Source of the DNA: Mesodorylaimus sp. YZB2_4
Lineage: Eukaryota > Nematoda > Enoplea > Dorylaimida > Dorylaimidae
Direction: 5' to 3'
Length of the DNA: 64,000 bases
NCBI GenBank assembly: GCA_030248295.1
Contig: JASANH010001308.1
Coordinates: 62,001-126,000, forward strand
Below are positions 47,401 through 58,513 of this stretch, one piece after another. Position numbers and translations under genes: made by a program. The stretch's first letter is position 1; each line of letters starts with the position of its first letter. The notes under the pieces were generated by a model. That model worked only from the letters and a program-made list of their open reading frames with translations. It had not been told where the DNA came from and did no database searches.

Positions 47401-47565
47401 GCCGCGGTGGTGCAGCGGTTCGGCATTCGTCTCTCCGTATTTCTTGGGGGGGGGGGGGGGGGGGGAACGATTGGCTGGACTCATCCCGGGTTCGATCCCT
47501 GGTGATGGAGGTCGGTTTGCGAACCATAAACCCTCGCTGACCTTGCTGACTTGACCTCGCTGAAC
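47401..47565 (+). mobile_element. tRNA-derived SINE, family A, with internal poly-G
   Basis: It begins GCCGCGGTGGTGCAGCGGTT (A-box region) and has B box GGGTTCGATCCCTGG at about 47488-47502. A run of 20 G at 47446-47465 interrupts it where the copy at 21656-21786 reads CTTGGGAGCGATGGGCTGTA. The 3' part, TAAACCCTCGCTGACCTTG, is shared. Confidence 0.8.
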
Positions 47566-47841
47566 TAAAAATCCTAGGAAACGATACATATAATGTCTGG
47601 TCTCTCTATTTGTTGCTCCTTGCCACAGGTACATAAGACTTGCACTATCGGCAAATCCATCGAAAGCTCTGGAGAATTGAATTTACTAATCAATCATCGC
47701 TTGACCAAGAGTTCATTTCAGCGGGCAACGCCCTAAGCTTCGCCTACAAGGAGCAATACTGCACAGCAAACGTTCGCACCGTAATGCGGCCAGTTGGTGT
47801 GCTTCGAGGATCATGAATCAGTCGCTTAGTGCGCTGGTCGA

Positions 47842-48798
47842 ATGAAGTCGATCAAAATGCGTTTCCTCGTGAATTCCGATCTGACCAAGTGGCTCTTGGT
47901 CGCAAGTGCGATCAATTTTTGGATGAAGGTAGGATCGATGACGTCCAAGCCTCTGCAATGTAATTGTAACCGTCCTGGTAAATATATCAACGACACGACA
48001 GGTAATGTGATTGTGGTACCATGCGTCGATGGCCTGTGCGACACGGATAGTCCGCATGCAGCATGTATTATCGCTGCAGTACTTTCGAATCGACCATTCA
48101 AGATTTTGCGCTTTTGCTCCTATAAAGCGCCTGGTGTCGCTATCTACACGCCCCGTGCCGTGTTCACGACTATGACAGCGAATGGAGAAATAATGGTCTA
48201 TCATAAATGCGGCACTCGCCACTGCAACAGCAACTTCTCCCAGGCGGGAGTACCGTGGGTCGACGATGACCTGAACAATGCGGCTAGATGTCTACCAGTG
48301 TCGCCCGAGCGGACCCGACGAGTGTTGAAAGGTAACAAAAGTGCCGACGATCCGCTTAAGTGCGAGTGTTCCGACACTGCCTCAGTGGGATGCGTGGGCG
48401 GCATATGTGGTAGTGCCGAACTCGATCGATCAAGCAAGCAGTTCTTCGCCTGCGAAAAGTCACGAGATCAGTCACGATGCCGGAAATACGACAAGAAATT
48501 GCTTCAAGTCCTGCCCCCAAACATCTCCGCATTTTATATGATCGACAAGCAAATGCCCGCAGAAAATTTCGCTTGTCGGAACTACGATTTCTGCAATCGA
48601 GATTTCCCTGTTGGTGATATGCTTGGAATCGAAGCAGTGGTCTGCCATTGGATGTGCCCGAAGCTTGGCGTGCCAAAATTTCTGATCCAGTGGTGGGGAT
48701 TCGCAGTGATCGTTTTTATCGCCCTTCTTGTGTGCCTAATCGTGACATGGTTCCTCGCCAGTCGGTTCTTCCGCCTCACTCTTCGACTATCCAACTGA
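47842..48798 (+). CDS. Membrane protein with two Ly6/activin-receptor-like three-finger domains
   Basis: A single exon of 318 codons. A hydrophobic segment (WLLVASAINFWMKVG) near residue 17 is a likely signal anchor. Two Cys-rich domains follow: the first runs from LQCNCNRPGKY to CGTRHCNSNF, the second from LKCECSDTASVGCVGGICG to CRNYDFCNRDF. Each has the C..C..C..C spacing and terminal CN typical of three-finger folds. One C-terminal membrane helix (WGFAVIVFIALLVCLIVTWF) precedes a tiny tail, so there is no kinase domain. It could be a decoy-type receptor or an adhesion/signalling modulator; no ligand can be named. It is convergent with the transporter gene on -, 149 bp between stop codons. 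Confidence 0.8.
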   Translation: MKSIKMRFLVNSDLTKWLLVASAINFWMKVGSMTSKPLQCNCNRPGKYINDTTGNVIVVPCVDGLCDTDSPHAACIIAAVLSNRPFKILRFCSYKAPGVAIYTPRAVFTTMTANGEIMVYHKCGTRHCNSNFSQAGVPWVDDDLNNAARCLPVSPERTRRVLKGNKSADDPLKCECSDTASVGCVGGICGSAELDRSSKQFFACEKSRDQSRCRKYDKKLLQVLPPNISAFYMIDKQMPAENFACRNYDFCNRDFPVGDMLGIEAVVCHWMCPKLGVPKFLIQWWGFAVIVFIALLVCLIVTWFLASRFFRLTLRLSN

Positions 48799-48933
48799 AT
48801 CTGCGATCGATCTCTAATTAAGAAACCGATTTTTGATCTCTGCATTCTGTGAAACCGCGATTTCTCTTTTGTGACAGTGACTGGTGTTATACTGTTTGCT
48901 GTAGTTCTTTACTCCGGCACATTCACGCGTGTC

Positions 48934-48939
48934 AATAAA
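48934..48939 (+). terminator. Poly(A) signal AATAAA
   Basis: An AATAAA hexamer lies 136 bp after the stop codon of the two-domain membrane protein and just before the 3' end of the convergent transporter gene. The position fits a polyadenylation signal, but the role is inferred. Confidence 0.5.
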
Positions 48940-48947
48940 TCCAGCGC

Positions 48948-51900
48948 TCACAGTGTATTCTGCACAGGTTCAAAATGGCTATCGTCTCTTCCATCATCAT
49001 GATTTTCGTTTTCGTCCTCTTCATCGTGCTTAGGGAAGGGGAAATTCCGCGATACGTAGAATCCGATCAGAGTGAAAGTCAAGGCGGCAAATTGGAAAGC
49101 AGCCGTTGTGGAGTGGAATCGAACTCGTAGTAATCGATTGTCATAAAGTAGACAATATCCTGATTCGCAGGCAGAGTTCTGATCGACACTCCAGGCCGCG
49201 CATGTGGAGTCGAATAGCTTGCCGTAAAGGACTTGACTAGGGATAAATCCAAATACACTCATGAAAAAATTTGACAAGGCTACCGCATTGGTCTTTTTCT
49301 CTTTTGGTACCGCCCTAAAATTGAAAGTGATAAAAATTTGATGAAGATTCAAAAATTTCAAGTATACATACCAAATAAGGTTAGTAAATAATGCCATTTG
49401 AAAAAACGCGCCGACAGAGCCGCCGATGAATGAACCAATTAGGTAAAGAGTCAGCTTCGAAGAGCAGGAATGTTCACAAAGTCCACTTTCGACAGTGCCT
49501 AATCCAGAAGCACAGGCACAGTTTTCAAACTGAAAAAAGAGGACTGTATCATTATTTTCTGTCGAGGGTAGTGAGCTATGACCGATAGGTAGCCTGTGTT
49601 TTTCGATAGATGTGGCCCTCGCCAAGAACCAATCGGTTAAGAACCGGGGTCGTGGCCTAGCGGGTTAAGGCGTCTGCCTCTCACGCTGGGTGCGCACTTA
49701 CAGGGGAGGGTTCGACTCCCGCCTCGGTACAAAGTGATTGTCAATTATGTGTTCCTTAGCCCTCGAGTGCGCCTTATGGTGCTTGGCTATGGATAAAGTA
49801 TGACATGAAATGACATGACAAGAATATGATGAACAAGCAGGTAGTCCCCTAGGCCTCCAGCCAAACTTACTCCTGTTTCATTTCTTGGAGTGCTACATCC
49901 GAGATAGCAAGGAGAATAATACGATTGTCCAGTGCCACGATCGCAAATCGGAGAATATTGGAGCGGACTGCATGAGCACGTGTCTCTGGCCATCCACTTG
50001 GTGGAATTGTCAATGCAAGTCGGATTAGCAAAGTTGTTGTTCACTATTAACGACCTAAAATTAACAGTTTTAACTTGAAATTACTGTCCTCCAAAATCAG
50101 AAGATAAAACACTTACTGAATCGTATCGGGCATAATTCCGTTAATTGTTGGGTTATCACAGCTGACAAACGTGAGGAGAATAAATGTGACCAGCGAGTTA
50201 ATAAAGGTGACGGCCACAAACATCAATGCCCTCGATGCCTTTGGATTTAGGCATGTCAGTACTTTACCACCGACAGCCGTCGAAGTCGCCACTCCCACCA
50301 CGGCCACAATGCCTACAGTAAATAACCAATATGAGTCACGAACAAAAAAAGTAGATATGGTCATTGCAGGGATTTGAAAAATCAATACGATGATAAACAG
50401 TACAGCAATTAGTGTGGTGGGGGTCCAAAAACCCCCAGGCCTTAAAAATAGGTTCTAGGGTAAGTTTATTGAATTGTGCAGCCCCACGCAGCATTTTAAA
50501 AAAATTTTGCGCCTATTTGCCGCAAGAAGTGGGCAGCAGTCAAAACCTTAGAAGCAAGGCCGTATGAGGATTGGGCACACGGCAGCTTCCCTGTCTGTGT
50601 TTCCACTTTGAGCACCTCCACTTGAGGACACCCAAGATGTTTTGACCATAGCTAGCCAGTAGTCAGGCCAGCACACACAATACCGTCCATTTTCACGTTT
50701 CTAGAGCATCTTCACACGAGGTTAGCCGACAGTAGACTGGACATTGACTTCCCAGAACCATGGATGATGGGTGAACTTTGAGCACTGGCAAGGGTTGAAT
50801 ACTCGTTTGACTGCCGTCTCTCCACTCGAAGCACCTCGACTGTACTGGTGACTCACCCACAGCCTAGTGCGCCGTCGCCGGATATTGCATCTGGATACTG
50901 AACCCAAGACGACCCTAGCCCCCCCCCCCCCATACCAAGCAATACTGGTAGGCGAGAGCCAAACCACCTGCACAGCCGCTACCAGCATTTTTGGCTCTTG
51001 CGTGACTTTTGGCCAGCTAGAGCGGAAAATGTAGGTAGGATCTTATCATGCGTCTGTTGATCGCATTATTGTGTATTGCGGACCCACGCGCACACAGCAA
51101 CAATTTTCTCGTCGATTGTAATTATTTTTTCTGGTCATAATAGGACGGCTGGTTGACTGTTCATCATCCATCATTCAGCCAAGTTATTTGAGGCACGGGT
51201 ATTCACTCACAGTGGATCTCATGCAAATGTAACCCTCCGCAACCTCAACCTCGCCAACCTCCCTCCTGCGCCAGCCACGTTCGGTCACTCAATGACTGAG
51301 AAGGACCAACCCAAAGCAGCATGCGCTTTGGTGGACTACATGGCAAACTTCCCCAAAGCTTGTGTATTTTTCGTCGTAGCCTGTTTCGTCTGTCGCAGTC
51401 ATTTGATGAGTGAGCGGGCCCGCACAAAACAGCAGAACTTTCCTCACCTCCTAATATGTTGGCAATAAAGGTCGGCTGGAAGAATATGACTTCAAGGTAC
51501 TTGGGCAAGAATGTGCTATAGCCGCCGAACAGGTACGCACCAGCCACCCAACTCAAGCTCAATGTAGTGAACATGGGATTGCGAATAAGGTAGACGATTT
51601 CCATCGGAATTTCTGCAAAAATCTCATAAATTTTTATTTTAAAACAAGTAACCTGCCACTTACCAGCCAGTTTGGACAAGCACCACTTGACTGAATGTTC
51701 ATCTTTTCTACTCACGTACGAATTGGCTTTAGTCAAATCACGAAGTGTCATCAGTTCCACGTCTCCTGTGTCGCCTCTGACAAGACCCAAATTACGACGT
51801 TGTAAGCTCTTAGGATAGAAAAGGAAAGGCAGGCCGACCAGCAAGTACAAAATGCACAGCACGATCAAGCCGAGCCACCACGCTCCTAACCAGTCGGGAC

Positions 51901-53275
51901 TATCAGCCGCGATGTCCGCCGGTGGTGCCCCCAGGTTGATCCACAGCTGAGCAGTGTACGAGCTTAGGCCAAACCCTAATGCTGGTCCGTAAGCCCACAT
52001 TGCTGATGCCACACCTGCAAAAAACGGGTTGTAAGGATTTCCACAAAGGATTTCCCTCATTCTGCATTCCGAAGATTTTCAGAAATCTTGCAAGTCGAGA
52101 ACACGGTTTGGTGACTTACCCATGTAGAAAGGAGATTGCTTCCTGGTGGTATTATCGTCCATGTAAACATAGGTTAGAGTAGTGAAAGGACTGCTAGCAA
52201 CGCCAGCCACTAATTGGAACAATGCCAACACCATGTACGCATACTGATTCGCCGTGGATTCGATCGATTTGACGCACGATCCATCGCTCACGACACTTTT
52301 ATTTTTCCATTGACACAAGGCCAGTGCTTCCATATTGGCTTCAGTGTCCGAGCCAAGTGTTGCATTGAGTCCCAATTTCGATTTATATTCTCCGAAAAGG
52401 ACGTGTGGTAAGAAGAGACCAAAACAGGCGATGCTACTAAGCACGGCTCCGCCCGCGATCCACTTCGGTTGGTGCAATCTAGATCCATAATGGCCCACCA
52501 ACAAAACAGATATAGCGTGGCCGACATCGTAGACGGAGAGTAGGGCTCCACTCCAGGCACTCGGAATTTCGAATCTTTTCTCGATAGTGGTCAATACTCC
52601 GATCATATACCCCAAATATATGCCTTGCACAGCGATGATCGAAGAAGCAAAAACGGTGAACCACTGAATTGTGGCGCACGGCTGCAAAAATTGAGGACGC
52701 CATGATCCCAAACCCATGTACTCTTTCCGCCATCCCCGAGTCACCAGAGTTGGCTTATTGACCATAATAGGAAATTTTAAGACTTATCTGGAGTCTGAAT
52801 TTATTGTGCAGACCTATGCGAGGGCCCTCTGTGGCTATTCTGATCGACACTGCACATTTCTAGGCAGAAACAGTAATTGGTGTGTGCTCTTATCAGTAGT
52901 GGCCTCTCTTATCATCTCCTGTGCAAACTATCCTAAATGGCACAAGCACGTGAGTAGGCCAAGGTGTTCATGGCTGTTTATTGAAAATTTGTAGCCAAAG
53001 GAAGGCTTTAGCGAGGGAATATGAATTTGGTAAAAATGCACTAAGGTGGAAACTTTAGTCACGTACACACTTCACTGGCATTGTTTTTTCCTTCGTGCTT
53101 GAAAGACAGAGATATGAAGTGAAAATCCCTGGGCCGTGGTATAAGATTGAGGATAAATAGGATTATCCCTAGTTCGAAGATTACTTACCACAACGACCGA
53201 TCCACATGCTACAGGCGAGTCATCCAGAAGAGACAACTTCGATTTCTCTTTCGGACTTTGAGCCTTTTCGACCAT
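48948..53275 (-). CDS. Organic anion transporter, SLCO/OATP family
   Basis: Eight exons on the minus strand with phases that match: 53275-53189, 52753-52120, 52014-51664, 51612-51448, 50312-50117, 50054-49871, 49529-49372 and 49314-48948, giving about 713 residues. If the first exon is not used, translation could begin at the ATG at 52765 (688 residues). The protein is a multi-pass plasma-membrane exchanger for organic anions. Family marks are about 12 hydrophobic segments, the large outer loop between TM9 and TM10 with a Kazal-like Cys pattern (CSCSPLQYSPICD, YYSPCYLGCS, then FENCACAS), FMSVFGFIPSQVLYGKLFD near TM11 and CAAWS after it. The first exon (MVEKAQSPKEKSKLS) joins at an atypical acceptor, so it is less sure than the rest. 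A SINE lies in the intron at 49646-49820 and dispersed repeats in the intron at 50313-51447. Confidence 0.9.
49646..49820 (+). mobile_element. tRNA-derived SINE, family B, in a transporter intron
   Basis: A box GTGGCCTAGCGGGTTAAGG near 49652, B box GGTTCGACTCCC at 49709-49720, CGCCTCGGTACAAAGTG, and tail CTTGGCTATGGATAAAGTAT then TGACATG repeats. It is shorter than the copy at 13108. It is opposite in strand to the host gene and does not touch an exon. Confidence 0.8.
50545..50990. repeat. Dispersed repeat C, copy in a transporter intron
   Basis: The order GGGCACACGGCAGCTTCCCT, TTTCCACTTTGAGCACCTCC, CCGTCTCTCCACTCGAAGC and GGTGACTCACCCACAGCCT matches 21419-21655. A run of about 10 C lies near 50920. 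Confidence 0.55.
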
Positions 53276-54077
53276 CGTGCTCCTAACACCGCAGTTTTAG
53301 GCCAAATAAAGTGTGTATGAACGAAAATCCTATGCACCCTGCCACCAGTGCAACCGTGCGTGCTGTTCATATTATTACCTTTCACAACAAATTATAACAT
53401 GAATTTTGACGTATGGATCATTTCTGGTTGCACAGGCCTAACACAAAATCTAGTCGGGTTTTTAATGTGAAAAACTGGTTTATATGGGAGGATTTGCATT
53501 GGTATAGGGCTCGACAGATTTGGGTTTTAGCGACAGACACAAAATGATGAATGTAACTGAAATATAATGCTGACAGTGCTCACTAAGGCAAAGGGCTGTC
53601 TGGGCGGGTGCTATCTGGGGGCTGAGGCGGACACAGAAAACCCACTTGGAGCAAAATCCTTCAGTATCAAATGCTAATTTCGTGATTCTGACGCAGCGCA
53701 CATAAATCATATTTTGCAGTTTTTAAAACTGTTTTCTATTTAGTCAGGAAACAGAACATGTTGATCCTCATAGCCTTTGTTAGATTAGGTCACTCAGAGT
53801 CAGTTTTGAATTGATGGCATCTGATGTTAGGCTAGGCAGACATGCTTTTGGGGGGGGGGTCTTGTCGGAATCGGGATGTGCCAATCGTACCTACTCTGGA
53901 TGAAAGGCATTTTTCTGAGACGGGGTTGAGCCCTCGTCTCCCGTATCATCATCGGATCACGTGACCTATTTTACACTGCTTCCGATGTATTGGAATTTGC
54001 GCTAGTTGTTGCGGTGATATGCTTCTGGCTGTACGGCTGTCGACTCGTCGTGACGTGATACTGTAGCTCTTGACACG
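53276..54077. other. Intergenic DNA between divergent genes
   Basis: The transporter gene (-) and the lectin gene (+) start at either end of this 802-bp gap. It includes a G run at about 53850-53858. No other gene is seen and no specific promoter motif is called. Confidence 0.4.
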
Positions 54078-54734
54078 ATGAACCCGTTCCTGGTCTTCTC
54101 GCTGATGATCAAGTGGCAATTGTCGTCGGCCGCGGCTACGATCAATTGGTGCGACAACACAACCTGGACTACACTGGCTACCCAGGAATTGGGTAACGCA
54201 ATCCACCAGTGGCACGAAGACCAAATCAACAACATGTGCTATTTCTACGTGGGCTGTGCCAATGATCGATGCAATCAACGAGAAAATGGAAATTTCCGTT
54301 TCCTAATGAACCTAGCTCGAAGCATTTGCCATCAGTTCGGAGCTACGCTCCCCAGCATTAGCGATGAAGATGACATGAATCTGCTGATGCACGCTTTTCC
54401 AGGCCATGGCAACAATGATGCGGTCGCTTTGGGGATGACCAAAGTAAGTTTACCGCTTGTTTATGAGATGACGACATCAAGTTTTCGATTATAGGTGCCT
54501 GGAAAAGCTGAAATCAAAGCCTGGGACGACGGCTCACCATTCAATTTCACTGCAGACAAGTGGCTTGGTGCCACAGATTTCAACGAGGTAACGGCCGTCA
54601 TTATCGATTTAGAAGGACGCCTGTCTTGGCAAAGTCAAGCCTTCGTGAGCAGCACCGTCTACTCTGTCATCTGCAAGCAAGACCTGAACAAGCCATCGCC
54701 CGCCGCGTTCAATACCAAATTCGTGCCAATCTGA
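54078..54734 (+). CDS. Secreted C-type-lectin-like protein
   Basis: Two exons, 54078-54443 and 54495-54734, split by a 51-bp phase-0 intron (AAAGTAAG..ATTATAG), 201 residues. The signal peptide is MNPFLVFSLMIKWQLSSAAA. The C-type-lectin-like fold is suggested by MCYFYVGC, ARSICHQFGATLPSISDEDD (the common C..GA.L.SI..E.E motif), WDDGSPFNFTADKWLG and a closing VYSVICKQ. The outer disulfide pair (SIC with VIC) is present, but the usual inner Cys before the last strand is replaced (EVTAVIID), and no Ca-binding EPN/QPD motif is seen. It may bind without calcium, or not bind sugar. Confidence 0.8.
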
Positions 54735-54903
54735 TCATGTCCTGGGGAAGGTTGGAAATGTGGCGATTTTGATCTTGGTGGGACTGGGAGTGTGCGACGT
54801 TAGTGCTTGGGCTTGGCTGTCTGTGGAGTTTGTTCGTGATGCAAAAAGTGACGTGACCCGTTTATTTATTTCAGTCCCTCCATCACTTGTCCAACATGTG
54901 CTA

Positions 54904-57008
54904 TCACTTCGTTAGTTTGGTGACACTGAGTATCCAATCCAAATACGGGCATATACTCAGCACAGTATGATGACCGAAGGGTGACTGGCTCGTCAACGTT
55001 ATGGCTTCTGTCAGCACACCCACCAGATCGAAGACATCACCCGACCGGAGACTGACCACCCCACTGCCAATCACCCTCCTGTGTTCAAACGCATCACTGG
55101 CCAACTGACTTTTAACACAAACCGGGTTCAGAGTGGTTTCATTCCGGTCTGACCCTGCTTGGCATTTAGTGCCGCTTGTTGCTGTCGAAAGGTACGGGAA
55201 CACGGAGAGCGGGCAGCCGTCGGCGTATTGCCGCTTGCAAAGACTCGGCCATGGCAGGTTGACCCCGCGCGCACCATGGCCAGTGAAGACGATGGATAGT
55301 TGGGGGTTAGCTAACCTGGCCACGGCTAGGTTCTTGTCAGGTGTGGCCACGGGATCTATGTAACCTGTCACAGGGATGACCGAAGAAATGTTGTAGATCA
55401 GGGAGCCTAGGCGAGTAATGGCGATGCTGTCGGCCCGTTGGAGGACGTTGGCAGGACCGAGGACCCAGCTGGAAAAGAACAAGTGTTTTTCGGGGCATGA
55501 GGCATACAATCTGGGCTCGGAAACGGAAAGTGAGCTGCTGTACATCATGCAGTACTCATTACTTCAGCTCATTCGAATCTCTCACCCGTGTTCACTCGAT
55601 GGTGACAATTTGATTGAGTAGAAGAGTGGCATACTATTCTTGTAAGCATAAGACTTAACGCCGACGAAGTTCCCCTGAATTTGACCACTTACAATGTCCA
55701 CAAAACGCAATGTTCGAATATGGTCTGTATCGACGAGACTAAATGTTCTGCTACTAATGCGTAGCCTCTCGCCCCACAGTCAGATCCCTGAGTAATGTGT
55801 AAATGTAGCTAACATGATGGCTTACTTCTCGTTGATGATAGTTGCATACGCATCAGTGTCTTCGTCTGTATCCGAGCTGGAAACCACACGAGCAAGCCAG
55901 GGTGGATACTCCGTTGACTCATTAATTGACAAAATCCCCGCGCCAGCAGTCTGGCCTGATGCACAGCTCTCGTTTAGCTGTGCTCGAACACCTGGTAGGC
56001 ACTCTGGTATCTCGCAACATTCCGACCCTCGAATCGCCTTTCGACAGTCGTTGCTGCCATGCAGTTCGAATGGGGGACAATGTGATATGCAGCTGGGTCT
56101 CGATTTCTCACATGTGCATCGGGCGTAGCAGTTAAATGTATACGTCTCGCCATCGCTGTAATAAGGCGGTTGTACCAAGCCTGTAAAGCTTGGCCATTGT
56201 TGATGCCTAGACAAATTCGGACCAGCACACAAAGTCTACAGTACTCTTGGTAGTGGTTTCTAATTTCTGTTCATGCTTTTTGAGCTCTCCCCACCACGAA
56301 ATCACTGACTTCGCCTAAAGCTCCCAACAGTGTAGCCCAGCTGCTGGCTTAGATGCAGGATCGAGCGACCGTCAAGCTTAGGGGGTGTGAGGGATATGAA
56401 CTGGGAGGAAACATCGTCATTCTTCGTGAGAGTGCATCAACATGAGCTTCCCTGCCTAGGTACCAGTCATGCAATGCGGGCCACTGTTGCTTACCATTGT
56501 CTCGATCGCTGTCCTCTGCTTCCACACAGTCCATCTCTTCCACTGGTTTCAGCTGGAATGTCTTCTCTATGCTTCCATCTCCGCATCGATACACTATACT
56601 CAGTGCGAACTTCAGTGCACTAAAAGTAGTCTGTCCGTGACCATCGATGACCGATGTCCGAAAATCCACTATTTTGAATGGCGGACACAATGCCTGCTCC
56701 ACCTTGACAGTGGCCGTAAACCCGTGCTCATTCGATGGCGACAGCTGGTCGTTGACTGACCAGTAGAGTGCCACAGTGTTCCTGGACTCGAACGAGGTCA
56801 GGTACTGGCGCAGTCGGACAGGCTTTCCTTGAATGGTCACCTTAACAGTGTCATTAGTCACAAAGTCCAAGGTACGATTAGTATCGATGGGACTAAATAT
56901 TATTCTGCCACTCGTGCCAAAGGCCTGCCTCCTCGCGATCAGACCTCCTGTAGGAACGGAGTGAAAGAAAAATGTCAAAACAATGTAGGAGCAGCCTGTG
57001 AGCAGCAT
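54904..57008 (-). CDS. Secreted VWC-domain protein with a trypsin-like domain that looks catalytically dead
   Basis: Three exons on the minus strand: 57008-56495, 56180-55826 and 55537-54904, phases 1 and 2, about 500 residues. Exon 1 has a signal peptide (MLLTGCSYIVLTFFFHSV) and an unrecognised N-terminal region of about 145 residues. Exon 2 is a von Willebrand factor type C-like domain (YYSDGETYTFNCYARCTCEK, then ECCEIPECLPG), followed by the start of an S1 peptidase-like domain (PPWLARVV). Exon 3 continues the S1-like fold (WVLGPANVL, NLAVARL, YLDWI) but lacks the His of the AAHC box (ANV), the Asp before the ALLRL-like segment (N), and GDSG (GSGVVSLRSG). A serine-protease homolog used for binding, not cleavage, is the best reading. 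It ends 170 bp from the convergent lectin gene. Confidence 0.75.
55585..55800 (-). pseudogene. Decayed copy of part of exon 1 of the VWC/S1-like gene
   Basis: Within intron 2 of the host gene, words such as CACTCGATGGTGACA, GACCACTTACAATGTCC and GTATCGACGAGACTAAAT resemble CATTCGATGGCGACAG, GTCACCTTAACAGTGTC and GTATCGATGGGACTAAAT in exon 1 (56725-56900). The order is the same, but the frame is lost. It is likely the remnant of a tandem duplication. Confidence 0.6.
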
Positions 57009-58513
57009 CGTGGTGGTCTGTCGCTAGCATTCAAATGATGCACACTCGTCTGCAATTCGCTTATTTAGATGCGGCAATATTGAAAACAAATAACTGGATA
57101 AACCAGACACTGTCGAGGGTGACTGCCTAATCCAAGGTTCTGCTGTCAGTCGAATTTGTCTAATTTAGGATGGATGAGGAGTCAAGGCGAGCCAGCCCGA
57201 CTCGGCAGTTTTGACAAAGTTATTATTTCTTATTGGAAAAAGAACCTCAAATTTTCGAAACAGTGTGCTCAATTAGTCATTTTGGAGATGATCCAGTGGT
57301 GCACTGGCTTTGAAAAAGTGAAGCCTATTTATCATTCTCGACGGTATCTGGTTTTTGTGTTTTATTGAACAATGCTCACACGAGTTTTCATAGTTTAAAA
57401 ATGGGTCACAGACCGAGACTTAAAGATTAGTCATCATTGGATGATGGATGGGGTGGCTGCACTGAACTCGTTTAGTCTGTTTTCGATTGCCCCTATAAAG
57501 GATAAAAACTCTTGAAGTAAACAACTTGTTTTACAAAAATGCCTTGCACAGTTTCAGAAGATATTTTTCTCTTTTATTACAGCTTTTTTGTTTTTGCTTT
57601 CTCCGCTCCGTTCTTACCCCATTTATTTTAGTCCGTTTGAAGTTCGCGCGGTGTGTCAGTAAAGGCATTCAGCTCTATTGTCTGCTACTTAGCGGGAAAA
57701 AGTTGCAATCTTTTTTTTCGGTATTCGCTCTCGCCCACCAGGCCAGCGTTGCCAGATGCAGCTAGAATCGTTTTTGTCCGGCAGCGGGAAAAACAGCGGA
57801 TTGAGTGCTTTAGCAGAATTTGCAGCGAATTTTTGGGTTTTCAGCGGATTCTAGCGGATTTGTGCCAATCTACAGTATGTTCGAGTAGCCTATGCGGGAA
57901 GGTTTTGTAAACACCTCGCCCATTTTTCTGCGACTTTTGAGACAGTTTTGTCCGTGCGTTGAGGTCTGAAGGGTCAGTGTTGACAAGGGATGGGGTAGGC
58001 AACAGAGTAATTTCGACTATGGGTCTACGAATTTGAATGAAATACCGTATTTGACAACAAATTCATAGTTGAGTGCTCAGTCGGTATTACAGCAGGCCTA
58101 ACCACAGTCCAGCCTTTGGCACGAGCGTGGGTCTCAAAGGCGGTTCCCCTTTCTTCTGTCCCCCTTGTTTAGTATAAATGGAAATTTTTTCCCTCTCCCC
58201 TGACCTTGGCCCCAAGCCTGGTATAAAATCCTTGAGATATGTGGTAGATGGTACAGCATTTAAGCCTTTGTGAGTAAACTTTTCCTCATTCGCCGTTATC
58301 GACTGTATTCCATGCTTTATTTGCTAAAATTGTAGCTCAGTTTTGCGATAAACTTTTGGCGAATTTTTTAGCGGATTTTTTAACATATATAGCGGATTTT
58401 TAGCGGATTTTCAGGTCCCTGGCAGCGAGTTTTCAATTTTGCATCTGGCAACGCTGCACCAGGCTGATCGATCACAAATCGGTTGAGGAATCAAATTAGT
58501 TGGTAACTCAGAC
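57009..58513. other. Intergenic DNA with AGCGGATTT-like repeats
   Basis: The short word AGCGGATTT (with variants TAGCGGATT, CAGCGGATT) recurs at about 57795-57865 and 58370-58420. No gene is supported; the open frame at 57156-57368 has no domain. Confidence 0.4.

Noticed and set aside
48356-48676. Minus-strand frame of 106 codons
   Set aside because: It is the reverse shadow of the two-domain membrane protein.
51245-51447. Continuation of a transporter exon into EESSAVLCGPAHSS
   Set aside because: The GTGAGG donor at 51447 and the in-phase acceptor at 50312 restore the transporter sequence; the extension reads as intron.
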